Assembly: GCA_002694345.1 (NCBI GenBank)
Contig: NZLV01000096.1
Coordinates: 1 to 6,302 of the forward strand
Reading direction: 5' to 3'
From: Maricaulis sp.
GTDB taxonomy: Bacteria; Pseudomonadota; Alphaproteobacteria; Caulobacterales; Maricaulaceae
Length of the DNA stretch: 6,302 bases
This document shows, in pieces, positions 1-6,117 of the stretch (positions are counted from its first letter, which is position 1; each line of letters begins with the position of its first letter). Position numbers and translations under genes: made by a program. Below the pieces are notes generated by a model. That model searched no databases. It was not told where the DNA came from and saw only the letters and a list, made by a program, of their open reading frames with translations.

Positions 1-1290
1 GCGCAGGATCTTCTTTTCCGTGTCTTCCCGAGACCCGTATCCGTCAAAGCGGAAGCGCGGATCATCCGGATCGATCCGGCCGATCGCTTCGCCGACTTCA
101 CCCGGTTGGCAGACCTGGCAGAACCCGTCCGCGCCCCGTGCCGGCATTTCGGCATCCATGTCGAACTTCACCAGATCAATGTTGAAGCGGTGTTTGAGAT
201 AGTCGGGTACCCGGCCGACCGCGCCCGGCATGTTGGCCGTGTTGACCAGGCCGACATTGCCCTCGGTCGAGCCGTAGAACTCGACAATCTGGGGCAGGTG
301 GAAACGGGCCTGGAAAGCCTCCCAGACATCCCGGCGCATGCCATTGCCGATGGCACAGCGGACCGTGTGGTTCTGCTCGGCGGCGCTCGGTTCGGAATTG
401 ACCAGGAAGCGGCACAGCTCGCCGACATACATGAACATCGTCGCCTTGAAGCGCTGCACGTCCGGCCAGAAGCTGGAGGCCGAGAAGCGCGGACGGATGA
501 TCAGCGCGCCCCCAAAGGACAGGGCACAGCCGACGCCGCACAGACCGCCGGTAGCGTGATAGAGCGGCAGCACCATCAGCATGCGGTCGCTGGGCTGGCT
601 CTTGGCGACCGCGGCAAAGATGGTGAGATAATAAAGCGTACGGATATGCGTCATCACCGCTGCCTTGGGCAGGCCGGTCGTGCCGGAGGTGAACATTTTG
701 AGCGCCGGCTGTTCCGGCTTCACATCCGCGCGCAGCGCCGGGTCGGGCCGCGTCTCCGGCTGGGCGTCCAGCGCCGCGCCGAAATCCTCCGCCCCCTCAA
801 GCGTGCCGTCCAGCACCCAGGCGCCCATCGCATTGAGCTCACCGGCGCGGGCGCTGTGGAACGCCTCGCCCAGCCCGCCTTCCAGGATCACCTCCCGGGC
901 CTCACCGATATTCAGGCAGTGCGCCAGGGAGTGGCCGGAGAGCTGGTTGTTCAGCAAGGCCGTCACCACGCCGACCTTGGACAGGCCGAACCAGATGGCG
1001 ATGTATTCCCAGCGATTTCCCATGAAAAGCGCGACCGTGTCGCCCGGTCTCAGCCCCTGCGCCAGGGCCCAGTGGGCGACCTGGTTGGCCCGGGCCTCGA
1101 ACTGGCGATAGGAAATCTCCCCCTCATCCAGCAGCGCCATCGGATTGTCGGGATAGCGGTCGATCGTCGCTTCGATATGGTCGGCCACGCGAACACCGGA
1201 CCCGGCGCCCACCTTGTTCACTGCACGGAAGACGCGCAGCATGCCGCTCACATAGTCGAACTCGCGCTTGAGCGCGGTGAACAGACCCAT
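1..1290 (-). CDS. Long-chain acyl-CoA synthetase, FATP type (AMP-binding enzyme), C-terminus cut by the window edge
   Basis: ATP-dependent ligase expected to activate long- or very-long-chain fatty acids to acyl-CoA through an acyl-adenylate, feeding beta-oxidation or lipid synthesis. The frame reads without a stop from an ATG at 1288-1290 to base 1, giving 430 codons; FATP-like bacterial enzymes are usually about 590-600 residues, so roughly the last 165, with the C-terminal lid domain and its catalytic lysine, lie outside. Visible motifs: the P-loop TSGTTGLPK at residues 201-209; YVGELCRFL at 288-296, characteristic of the FATP/very-long-chain branch; EFYGSTEGNV at 337-346, the adenylate-binding motif. 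The start is supported by GGGAGG six bases upstream. The gene lies 118 bases downstream of the DUF417 gene on the same strand. Family assignment is firm; chain-length preference and symbol are not decidable here. It is partial by position, with no sign of damage. Confidence 0.94.
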   Translation of the reverse strand, partial: MGLFTALKREFDYVSGMLRVFRAVNKVGAGSGVRVADHIEATIDRYPDNPMALLDEGEISYRQFEARANQVAHWALAQGLRPGDTVALFMGNRWEYIAIWFGLSKVGVVTALLNNQLSGHSLAHCLNIGEAREVILEGGLGEAFHSARAGELNAMGAWVLDGTLEGAEDFGAALDAQPETRPDPALRADVKPEQPALKMFTSGTTGLPKAAVMTHIRTLYYLTIFAAVAKSQPSDRMLMVLPLYHATGGLCGVGCALSFGGALIIRPRFSASSFWPDVQRFKATMFMYVGELCRFLVNSEPSAAEQNHTVRCAIGNGMRRDVWEAFQARFHLPQIVEFYGSTEGNVGLVNTANMPGAVGRVPDYLKHRFNIDLVKFDMDAEMPARGADGFCQVCQPGEVGEAIGRIDPDDPRFRFDGYGSREDTEKKILR

Positions 1291-1296
1291 TCCTGA

Positions 1297-1302
1297 CCTC
1301 CC
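1297..1302 (-). promoter_or_regulatory. Ribosome binding site of the acyl-CoA synthetase
   Basis: Read on the minus strand this is GGGAGG, ending six bases before the ATG at 1288-1290. It is a strong Shine-Dalgarno match and fixes the start. Confidence 0.75.
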
Positions 1303-1315
1303 GATTTTTGCGAGG

Positions 1316-1343
1316 ACTGTAGAAACGCCCCCTGTTCGGTCAA
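1316..1343 (-). promoter_or_regulatory. Candidate sigma-70 type promoter of the acyl-CoA synthetase
   Basis: On the minus strand, TTGACC (1338-1343) is followed after 16 bases by TACAGT (1316-1321). The -35 box matches five of six consensus bases and the -10 box four of six. The pair sits about 25 bases before the start codon, in the gap after the DUF417 stop, which would leave a very short leader. This would let the synthetase be expressed separately from the DUF417 gene. Seen by eye only; not scored. Confidence 0.4.
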
Positions 1344-1408
1344 GCGAATGCGGCCGGGCTCACGGCAAGTGTTATGTGTGTTTCAGAACATGTCCGGCGT
1401 TTTGCGCG

Positions 1409-2341
1409 TCAACGTCCGCGCCGAGTCCCGTCCGGACCGGTCTCCGCCCACAGCGCCAGAACGGCGGCCAGCAGGGGCAGATCCTTGAGCAGGAAATGAC
1501 CGCTGCGCGACAGCGCCGGGAAACCGCCCAGCGCGTCCGCCCAGCTGCCCGCGAAGGTGACCAGGAAGCTCAGCGTCAGCACAAAGGTGATGGCCGACAG
1601 GAAAAGGCCGGCCCGGTAGGCACCGCGGTGGAACCAGAAACCGGTCAGGGCCAGCGCCGTCACCAGCTCAATTACCCCGATGACATAGGAGGCATTCTGC
1701 AGCCCCATCAGCGGCGACATCCAGGAGAAGGCCAGATGCGAGCCGATCAGCGGCTCGATCCCGGCCGCTTCGGAGGCCGTGAACTTCATGCCGCCAATCC
1801 ACAACAGGACCAGGAAGAGGCCGGCCCACATCACCGGCTGGCTCCAGCGGCGCATGTCGGAATAGCGGCTGGAGAACATGCGCGAATTCTCGAAACTCCC
1901 CGCCCACAGGGCGAGACCCACCAGGGCGAGATATTTCAGGATGCCCTGGCCCGAACCGATCGCCGGGAAACCGCCCTCCGCCTCGAGCCAGACCGGATTG
2001 GTCAGCAACAGGGTGAGGGCGACCGCCGCGTAGAGCCCGAACATGCCGAACCCGATACGGCGCAGCCCGGCGCCCGGCAGGGGCGCGGCGATCAGCGCTG
2101 CTGCCACGATCTGGTAGATACCCAGGGCGCGCGCCATCGAGGCCGACTGGTCGGCCATGACCGAGAGAAAGGCGTGACTGGACAGCCAGGATTGCGCGAT
2201 CTCGGTCCCGACCGGCGTGAAATTCATCGCGCCGAACCAGACAAACATCACGGCCATGGCAAATCGCGCAAAAACGAGCGCAGCACCCGGTGTCAGCAAG
2301 ACCGGCCTCCCTTGACGCCCCAAACGCCAACCCGACGGCAC
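1409..2341 (-). CDS. Tandem DUF417 (RclC/YkgB-like) inner-membrane protein
   Basis: A 310-residue hydrophobic protein containing two copies of the DUF417 unit. Copy one covers about residues 22-148 and copy two about 168-298. Matching landmarks are VWFGAMNFTP (34-43) against LWIGGMKFTA (180-189), and the stretch around EGGFPAIGSGQGILK (122-136) against LGGFPALSRSGHFLLK (271-286). Each copy looks to have about four membrane segments. E. coli YkgB/RclC, which has one such unit of about 200 residues, shares the N-terminal MWIGLLKF-type motif, the GFPxLSGxG motif and a following LLKD; copy one here has KY in place of KD. RclC belongs to a reactive-chlorine resistance locus, but its biochemical role is unknown and none is claimed here. 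The frame opens at GTG 2339-2341 with GGAG seven bases upstream; a TTG at 2297-2299 (residue 15) with AGGGAGG six bases upstream is a serious alternative start. A stop lies immediately upstream of the GTG. Confidence 0.88.
   Translation of the reverse strand: MPSGWRLGRQGRPVLLTPGAALVFARFAMAVMFVWFGAMNFTPVGTEIAQSWLSSHAFLSVMADQSASMARALGIYQIVAAALIAAPLPGAGLRRIGFGMFGLYAAVALTLLLTNPVWLEAEGGFPAIGSGQGILKYLALVGLALWAGSFENSRMFSSRYSDMRRWSQPVMWAGLFLVLLWIGGMKFTASEAAGIEPLIGSHLAFSWMSPLMGLQNASYVIGVIELVTALALTGFWFHRGAYRAGLFLSAITFVLTLSFLVTFAGSWADALGGFPALSRSGHFLLKDLPLLAAVLALWAETGPDGTRRGR
2306..2312 (-). promoter_or_regulatory. Strong internal ribosome site pointing to an alternative TTG start of the DUF417 gene
   Basis: On the minus strand this reads AGGGAGG, six bases before TTG 2297-2299. 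It matches the anti-Shine-Dalgarno better than the GGAG before the GTG at 2339-2341. Starting at TTG gives 296 residues and still keeps the whole first membrane segment, so the sequence alone does not decide between the two. Confidence 0.45.
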
Positions 2342-2357
2342 GCTAGCACTCCATCAT

Positions 2358-2382
2358 GGCCGTGACGAGGCCGTGATGAGGC
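2358..2382. repeat. 11-bp direct repeat in the upstream region of the DUF417 gene
   Basis: GGCCGTGACGA (2358-2368) is followed directly by GGCCGTGATGA (2369-2379), identical at ten of eleven positions, and then GGC. A weaker echo, CGTGATGGCGAGG, lies at 2390-2402. The pair is 17 bases before the GTG start of the DUF417 gene, where a regulator-binding direct repeat could sit. No regulator is known; this is a sequence observation only. Confidence 0.5.
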
Positions 2383-2435
2383 AAAAAATCGTGATGGCGA
2401 GGCGGGTTGAGTCCCCAAAAGGTCACCCACTCCAC

Positions 2436-2541
2436 CGCGCATGCGCGCGGTCCCCCTCGCCCATCAAGGGCGAGGACCAGATTGAGCTCTCCCGGGGCAA
2501 CGGCCCGCAAGCGCGACCGCGCGCCGGCGCCTGATGCGCCG
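2436..2541. repeat. Cluster of GC-rich palindromes, probably a dispersed intergenic repeat
   Basis: This gene-free stretch between the DUF417 gene and the tRNA carries three inverted repeats. CGCGCATGCGCG (2436-2447) is a perfect 12-base palindrome. CCTCGCCC (2455-2462) pairs with GGGCGAGG (2468-2475) around an ATCAA loop, and GGT/ACC outside it add three pairs past a CCC bulge. CGGCGC (2525-2530) pairs with GCGCCG (2536-2541) around CTGAT. The CTCGCCCATCAAGGGCGAG core resembles the short dispersed repeats common in alphaproteobacterial intergenic DNA, whose chance translation gives SPLMGEG-like peptides. No T-run follows any hairpin, so none is a standard terminator. Only one copy is in the window, so repeat status is inferred. 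No gene was found in 2342-2589. Confidence 0.45.
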
Positions 2542-2589
2542 CCCCATCGGAGGCGTGAGCGAAGCGAACCGCCGTGAGATCAAAAGAAG

Positions 2590-2674
2590 TGGTGCCCCTG
2601 GTCAGACTCGAACTGACACTCCTTGCGGAAACGGATTTTGAATCCGTCGCGTCTACCAATTCCGCCACAGGGGC
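2590..2674 (-). tRNA. tRNA-Leu, anticodon CAA
   Basis: Decodes UUG leucine codons. All arms can be folded by eye: acceptor GCCCCTG (5' end at 2674) with CAGGGGC (2594-2600), seven perfect pairs; D arm GCG/CGC with a GGTAGA-containing loop; anticodon stem ACGGA/TCCGT enclosing TTCAAAA, with anticodon CAA at 2638-2640; a long class II variable arm (TTCC-GCA-AGGA) as expected for leucine; T arm GTCAG/CTGAC around TTCGAGT. Discriminator base A (2593) and an encoded CCA (2590-2592) end the gene. Length is 85 bases including CCA. No T-rich hairpin terminator follows; only a CTTCTTTT stretch lies directly downstream. Confidence 0.97.
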
Positions 2675-2710
2675 CCGGGCATCGCGCGCGGGGGCGCGAG
2701 CGGCTGGCGC

Positions 2711-2739
2711 AAACTGGCCACGAAGCCCTGCCAAGTCAA
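2711..2739 (-). promoter_or_regulatory. Candidate tRNA-Leu promoter
   Basis: On the minus strand, TTGACT (2734-2739, five of six bases of the -35 consensus) is followed after 17 bases by CAGTTT (2711-2716), a poor -10 box. The position, about 37 bases before the mature tRNA end, is reasonable. The -10 assignment is weak. Confidence 0.3.
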
Positions 2740-2752
2740 CAACCCATTCCGC

Positions 2753-2781
2753 TCGACGGCGCGATCTGCCACAGCTAGGTT
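2753..2781 (+). promoter_or_regulatory. Candidate housekeeping promoter of the ExoD-family gene
   Basis: TCGACGG (2753-2759) and GCTAGGTT (2774-2781), 14 bases apart, resemble the Caulobacter-type housekeeping promoter (TTGaCgS, 10-14 bases, GCTANAWC). The -10 core GCTA is intact. Transcription would begin about 30 bases before the ATG at 2820. It lies in the 145-base interval shared with the oppositely directed tRNA gene, so two divergent promoters are expected here. Matched by eye from memory of the consensus. Confidence 0.35.
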
Positions 2782-2819
2782 CGACGTGGGTCCGGGGTCT
2801 GACAAGGAATTGAGTACGC

Positions 2820-3437
2820 ATGAGCGATAACGCGGAACAGCGGGGGCTGATCAGCGCCCTGGAATCCATCGCGAATGACGCCCCGGACGAGGGGCTCAGC
2901 CTCGGCAAGTTCGTGGATGCACTGGGCGAGCGCGCCTTCGGCATCATCCTATTCGCCATGGCCCTGCCGGTCTCCATCCCCTTTCTCTATGGCGTGCCGC
3001 AGATCATGTCGCTGCCGATGATGGCGCTGGCCGCCCAGATGGCAATGGGACGGGACGAGCCCTGGCTGCCCTCACAATTCAAGTCCCGCACCCTGTCCAA
3101 GGCCTCCCTGGTGGGCATGGCCCGCGGCGGCCGCAAATGGTTCGGCTGGCTGGAAGCCCTGGCCCGGCCGCGCCTGCACGTCCTGTCCGGCCCGGCGATG
3201 GAACGGGTGATCGGCGTGATCTTCCTGGCCTTCTGTGCCTCGATCATGCTGCCCCTGCCACTGACCAATTCCGTGCCGGGCATCGCCCTGGCGATTGCGG
3301 CGCTTGGTCTTCTGACGCGTGACGGCCTGCTGATCCTGGGCGGGCTCTTCATGGGCTCGGTCTGGATCACATTGTTGTTGTTTCTGGGATCGACCCTGGT
3401 TGATGTAATCAAGACCTTCCTGACATCCCTGACCTGA
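2820..3437 (+). CDS. exoD: ExoD-family membrane protein (exopolysaccharide synthesis, ExoD)
   Basis: A 205-residue protein, the usual size of the ExoD family. After a polar N-terminus of about 35 residues come GERAFGIILFAMALPVSIPF (37-56), QIMSLPMMALAAQMAMGRDE (61-80) and PWLP (81-84), then a second hydrophobic half with LPLPLTNSVPGIALAI (144-159) and ALGLLTRDGLLILGG (161-175). This pattern of proline-broken hydrophobic segments and the LTRDG motif is typical of the family. In Sinorhizobium meliloti, ExoD affects exopolysaccharide production, alkaline tolerance and nodule invasion, but its molecular action is not established. The ATG has AAGGA 11 bases upstream, a little far. The gene is first of three on the plus strand, 69 bases before dsbB, with no obvious terminator between them. 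No polysaccharide gene is nearby in the window, so the exopolysaccharide link rests on family name only. Confidence 0.88.
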   Translation: MSDNAEQRGLISALESIANDAPDEGLSLGKFVDALGERAFGIILFAMALPVSIPFLYGVPQIMSLPMMALAAQMAMGRDEPWLPSQFKSRTLSKASLVGMARGGRKWFGWLEALARPRLHVLSGPAMERVIGVIFLAFCASIMLPLPLTNSVPGIALAIAALGLLTRDGLLILGGLFMGSVWITLLLFLGSTLVDVIKTFLTSLT

Positions 3438-3506
3438 GGCCGTGTGCGAATTGGACGCAGTGGCATGCGCCCCGGCTTTCGGCAAAGATAGAGTTCAAGC
3501 GTTTTC

Positions 3507-4037
3507 ATGACCGGACTGATGACCCCGATCCTGACCCAGTTTCCCATTACCCGCTGGCCGCTCCTGATGGCCGGCGTGTCCCTCGCCCTCCTGCTGGGCG
3601 CCTGGGGCTTCCAGTATATCGGCCACTACGACCCCTGTGCCCTGTGCTACGACCAGCGCCATATCCACATGGCGGTGATCGGTCTCGGCCTGGCGAGCGG
3701 CGTGGCGCTGGGCGTTCGCCCGGATCTGGCCCGCTTCGCGCCCTGGATGATCCTCGCCGTCGCTGCCGTGCTCGTCTATTCGGCCGGCTTCGCCTTCTGG
3801 CATGCCGGCATCGAGTATGACTGGTGGGCCGGTCCGGAAACCTGCACCACGACCGGCGGGGCCTCCGTGTCCGTTACCGATGTTCTGGCCGCGCTGGATG
3901 GCAATCGCCCGGTGGTGCTGTGCGATGAAGCCGCCTGGACACTGCTGGGCATTTCCATGGCCGGTTATAACGGGCTGATCTCCGCCGTGATGGCGATCAT
4001 CTCCATCTGTGTCGGCGTCCAGGGATTGCGCAAATGA
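3507..4037 (+). CDS. dsbB: Disulfide bond formation protein DsbB
   Basis: Inner-membrane thiol oxidase that re-oxidises periplasmic DsbA and passes the electrons to ubiquinone. The 176 residues match the family length and show four hydrophobic segments at about 19-38, 53-70, 78-98 and 152-173. The first periplasmic loop holds the redox pair in PCALCYDQR (C44, C47), with R51 in the position of the quinone-contacting arginine of E. coli DsbB. The second loop holds C113 and C139, the pair that reacts with DsbA. All four essential cysteines are present. An in-frame stop lies just upstream of the ATG at 3507; the ribosome site is poor, and another ATG at 3519 (residue 5) is possible. The 3' end overlaps the next gene by ATGA, which implies translational coupling. 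DsbA itself is not in the window. Confidence 0.95.
   Translation: MTGLMTPILTQFPITRWPLLMAGVSLALLLGAWGFQYIGHYDPCALCYDQRHIHMAVIGLGLASGVALGVRPDLARFAPWMILAVAAVLVYSAGFAFWHAGIEYDWWAGPETCTTTGGASVSVTDVLAALDGNRPVVLCDEAAWTLLGISMAGYNGLISAVMAIISICVGVQGLRK
4021..4025 (+). promoter_or_regulatory. Ribosome binding site of coq7 inside the end of dsbB
   Basis: AGGGA lies eight bases before the ATG at 4034-4036 and within the last codons of dsbB. Together with the overlapping ATGA stop/start it supports the chosen start and coupled translation. Confidence 0.6.
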
Positions 4038-4621
4038 GCCTGCCCAAACCCGCCAGCGATACCTGCATCCGTCCGCCCCTGCCCGGCCAGCGGCGCAATG
4101 CCCGCCGGATCGAGGAAATGGTCCGTGTCGACCATGCCGGCGAATACGGGGCCGTCGCCATCTATCAGGGCCAGCGCGCCGTGTTTGCCGCCCTGCCGCA
4201 CAAGGCCCGCATCGCGGCCCAGCTGGAAGAAATGGAAGCGGACGAGCAGCATCATCTGGATGCCTTCGACCAACTGATCTTCGAAAAGGGCGCACGCCCC
4301 ACCGTGCTGGCCCCGATCTGGAATGTCGCGGGTCATGCGCTCGGCGCGGCCACCGCCCTGATGGGCGAGAAGGCGGCCCATGCCTGCACCGAGGCCGTCG
4401 AGACCGTGATCGAACGGCATTATGCCGGACAGATCACCGAATTGCGCGCCATGGGAGAGACCGAACTGGCCAACCAGTTCGACATTTTCCGTGAGGAAGA
4501 AGTCGCCCACCGCGACCTCGCCGTCGAGGAAGGGGCGAAGGAAACCCCTGGCTATTCACTCCTCTCCGCCGCCATCCAGACCGGCTGCCGGATCGCCATC
4601 AAGGTTTCGGAACGGGTTTAG
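4034..4621 (+). CDS. coq7: COQ7-family demethoxyubiquinone hydroxylase
   Basis: Diiron monooxygenase that hydroxylates the demethoxyquinone ring late in ubiquinone synthesis; it acts at the inner membrane. The 195-residue protein has the full set of expected metal ligands: E37 in RVDHAGEYGA (31-40), E71 and H74 in DEQHH (70-74), E123 in the ACTEAVETVIERHYAGQI region (117-134), and E156 and H159 in REEEVAHRD (153-161). These form the two ExxH pairs and two single glutamates known in the family. The N-terminal 20 residues are a short polar extension. The start overlaps the dsbB stop by four bases, with AGGGA eight bases upstream. It is the last gene of the plus-strand set and runs toward the histidine kinase with 41 bases between stops. 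Because DsbB needs ubiquinone, joint expression makes biochemical sense; that link is inference. Confidence 0.95.
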   Translation: MSLPKPASDTCIRPPLPGQRRNARRIEEMVRVDHAGEYGAVAIYQGQRAVFAALPHKARIAAQLEEMEADEQHHLDAFDQLIFEKGARPTVLAPIWNVAGHALGAATALMGEKAAHACTEAVETVIERHYAGQITELRAMGETELANQFDIFREEEVAHRDLAVEEGAKETPGYSLLSAAIQTGCRIAIKVSERV

Positions 4622-4662
4622 CCCCCATCTTCGCAGCGCATGTGAATGCGACAGTCGCTTGG

Positions 4663-6117
4663 CTAATTCTGTGAAACCGGCAGGCGCACCGCAAACACAG
4701 TCCCGTCCTCACCGGTCCGCACCAATTCCACATCGCCATCATGTCCGCGGGCGAGTTCCCGGGCGATGGAGAGTCCCAGACCGGTGCCGCCGCGACGGGT
4801 GGACCCGGTGAAGGCCTGGAAAAGATTGTCGCGCGCCTTGGGTGGCAGGCCGGGCCCGGTATCGATGATCTCGATCACCGCATAGCCATCCTCGCTGCGG
4901 CCGGTCACGGCCACGCGGTGTTCGCCGTCATGATCATCCAGCGCCTGAACCGCATTGCGGAACAGGTTGAGGAAGATGCGGTGGACCTGGTCCGGATCCG
5001 CATCCAGCACGAGATCCTCCGGCACATCATTCTGCCAGTCATGCTGTTCGGCCCGGCCCGCATAGAGGGACGCCTCGTCAGCCAGCGCGCGGGCGGCAAC
5101 CGGCTGGCGGGCCGGCGGCGTTTCCTCGGCACGGCCGAATTCAAGCGTCGCCTGGCACAGGCGGATACCCCGGTCGATCGCCCGCACCAGGCGCTCACCC
5201 ATGCGGCGCACGCGCTCGTCACTGTCCATGGCCAGCCGGTCGGAGACCAGATGGGTGGAGGCGAGCACATTGCGCAGGTCATGATTGATCTTGGCGACGG
5301 CACCGCCCAGCGCCGCCAGGCGCTCGCGCTGGCTCAGCGCGGTGCGGATATCGGACTGCATCAGCGCGAGCTCGGCCTCGGCCTGGCCGATCTCGTTGCG
5401 CGCGCCGGACGGCCGGATCATGCGGGCCGGATCGGACGGGTCCTCGCGAAAACGCGTCATCGCCCCGGCCAGACGCCGCATGGGCCGCACGAAAAGATGG
5501 AAGAGGGCCGCATAGATGACCGCACCGGAGAGAATCGCCCCGAGCCCGGAATACAGGAGCAGCCGGCGGGAAAAGGCGTGCAGGTCCTGCTGGAGCGGCG
5601 TCTCGCGCACGATGACGTGAATCACCTCGCCCGGTGCCCCCATCGGCTCGGCACTGATGCGCAGCAGGCGTCCGGGCGGCGCGAACATGACGTCGACCGT
5701 GTCCCGCAAATGCCCCCAGGGCCCGGTGGTGCGCAGATCGCTTTCCTCGAACCCGCCCTCGATCGGACCGGGATAGAGAACCAGCTCATTCATGCCATTG
5801 CGCACACGGGACACGGCCACGGCGTCAGCGCCCATCAGGAGCGAGCGGACCTCATCCTCCCCCAAGGCCCCGTCCGGTGCGACATCGGCCGCCAGCGCGG
5901 CCAGATGGGCCGCTTCGGCCCGGTCGCTCATCCATTGCAGGCGGAAGCTGGCAGCGGCCGGAAAGAAGACCAGGGAAACGCCGGTGAAGACCAGGCCGAT
6001 CGTGACCAGAAACAACTGCCCCGGCAGGCTGTCGACCAGACGACCAAGTCCTGGCCGCTGCGCGGCACTCTCCTGCGTGTCACCACGGGGCTTATCCGGT
6101 AGGGGTTGCGTGACCAT
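4663..6117 (-). CDS. Membrane-bound sensor histidine kinase
   Basis: A 484-residue two-component sensor. From the N-terminus: a cytoplasmic lead of about 32 residues, first membrane segment about 33-55, an extracytoplasmic sensing region of about 130 residues without a family I recognise, second membrane segment about 186-210, a HAMP-like linker beginning RPMRRLAGAM (211-220), then the dimerisation domain with the phosphoacceptor H279 in KINHDLRNVLAS (276-287). The ATPase domain has the N box LNLFRNAVQAL (383-393), G1 DTGPG (419-423), the F region LFQAF (432-436) and G2 GGTGLGLS (443-450), all intact, so an active kinase is expected. The frame stays open upstream to the window edge, but those 61 codons are rich in rare codons (AGA, AGG, CTA, TTG) and Cys/Arg and look non-coding, so the ATG at 6115-6117 was chosen; its ribosome site is weak (CAGG). 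The signal sensed and the partner regulator are unknown. Confidence 0.92.
   Translation of the reverse strand: MVTQPLPDKPRGDTQESAAQRPGLGRLVDSLPGQLFLVTIGLVFTGVSLVFFPAAASFRLQWMSDRAEAAHLAALAADVAPDGALGEDEVRSLLMGADAVAVSRVRNGMNELVLYPGPIEGGFEESDLRTTGPWGHLRDTVDVMFAPPGRLLRISAEPMGAPGEVIHVIVRETPLQQDLHAFSRRLLLYSGLGAILSGAVIYAALFHLFVRPMRRLAGAMTRFREDPSDPARMIRPSGARNEIGQAEAELALMQSDIRTALSQRERLAALGGAVAKINHDLRNVLASTHLVSDRLAMDSDERVRRMGERLVRAIDRGIRLCQATLEFGRAEETPPARQPVAARALADEASLYAGRAEQHDWQNDVPEDLVLDADPDQVHRIFLNLFRNAVQALDDHDGEHRVAVTGRSEDGYAVIEIIDTGPGLPPKARDNLFQAFTGSTRRGGTGLGLSIARELARGHDGDVELVRTGEDGTVFAVRLPVSQN

Noticed and set aside
106..1296. Long open frame on the plus strand (396 codons) over the acyl-CoA synthetase
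   Set aside because: It is antisense to a frame with clear AMP-binding motifs. Its translation is rich in His, Gln, Arg and Gly with no recognisable domain, as expected for the shadow of a high-GC gene.
1268..2365. Long open frame on the plus strand (365 codons) over the DUF417 gene
   Set aside because: Its translation is low-complexity, rich in Gln, Arg and Glu. The opposite strand encodes a coherent, duplicated membrane protein.
2436..2541. CRISPR array or intrinsic terminator in the palindrome cluster
   Set aside because: The three inverted repeats differ in sequence and are not evenly spaced, so there is no array. None is followed by a T-run.
2590..2674. Attachment site for an integrated element at tRNA-Leu
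   Set aside because: No integrase gene and no duplicated tRNA 3' end appear in the window. The gene-free DNA beside it is only about 250 bases.
2423..2977. Open frames on both strands across the tRNA (minus 2423-2977, plus 2574-2813)
   Set aside because: They include the peptides typically produced by translating a tRNA-Leu gene in either direction, for example PVAELVDATDSKSVSA and LVRLELTLLAETDFES, plus SPLMGEG from the palindromic repeat. These are known false gene calls.
3495..4510. Minus-strand open frames over dsbB and coq7 (3495-4295 and 3965-4510)
   Set aside because: They are antisense to two proteins with all catalytic residues present and show no domain of their own.
4637..4650. 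Hairpin CGCAT-GTGA-ATGCG between the convergent coq7 and kinase genes, considered as a bidirectional terminator
   Set aside because: The stem is only five pairs and no T-run follows on either strand, so it does not meet the form of an intrinsic terminator.
4741..6102. Plus-strand open frame of 453 codons over the histidine kinase
   Set aside because: The minus strand holds the ordered H, N, G1, F and G2 boxes of a kinase. The plus frame has no domain signature and overlaps it fully.
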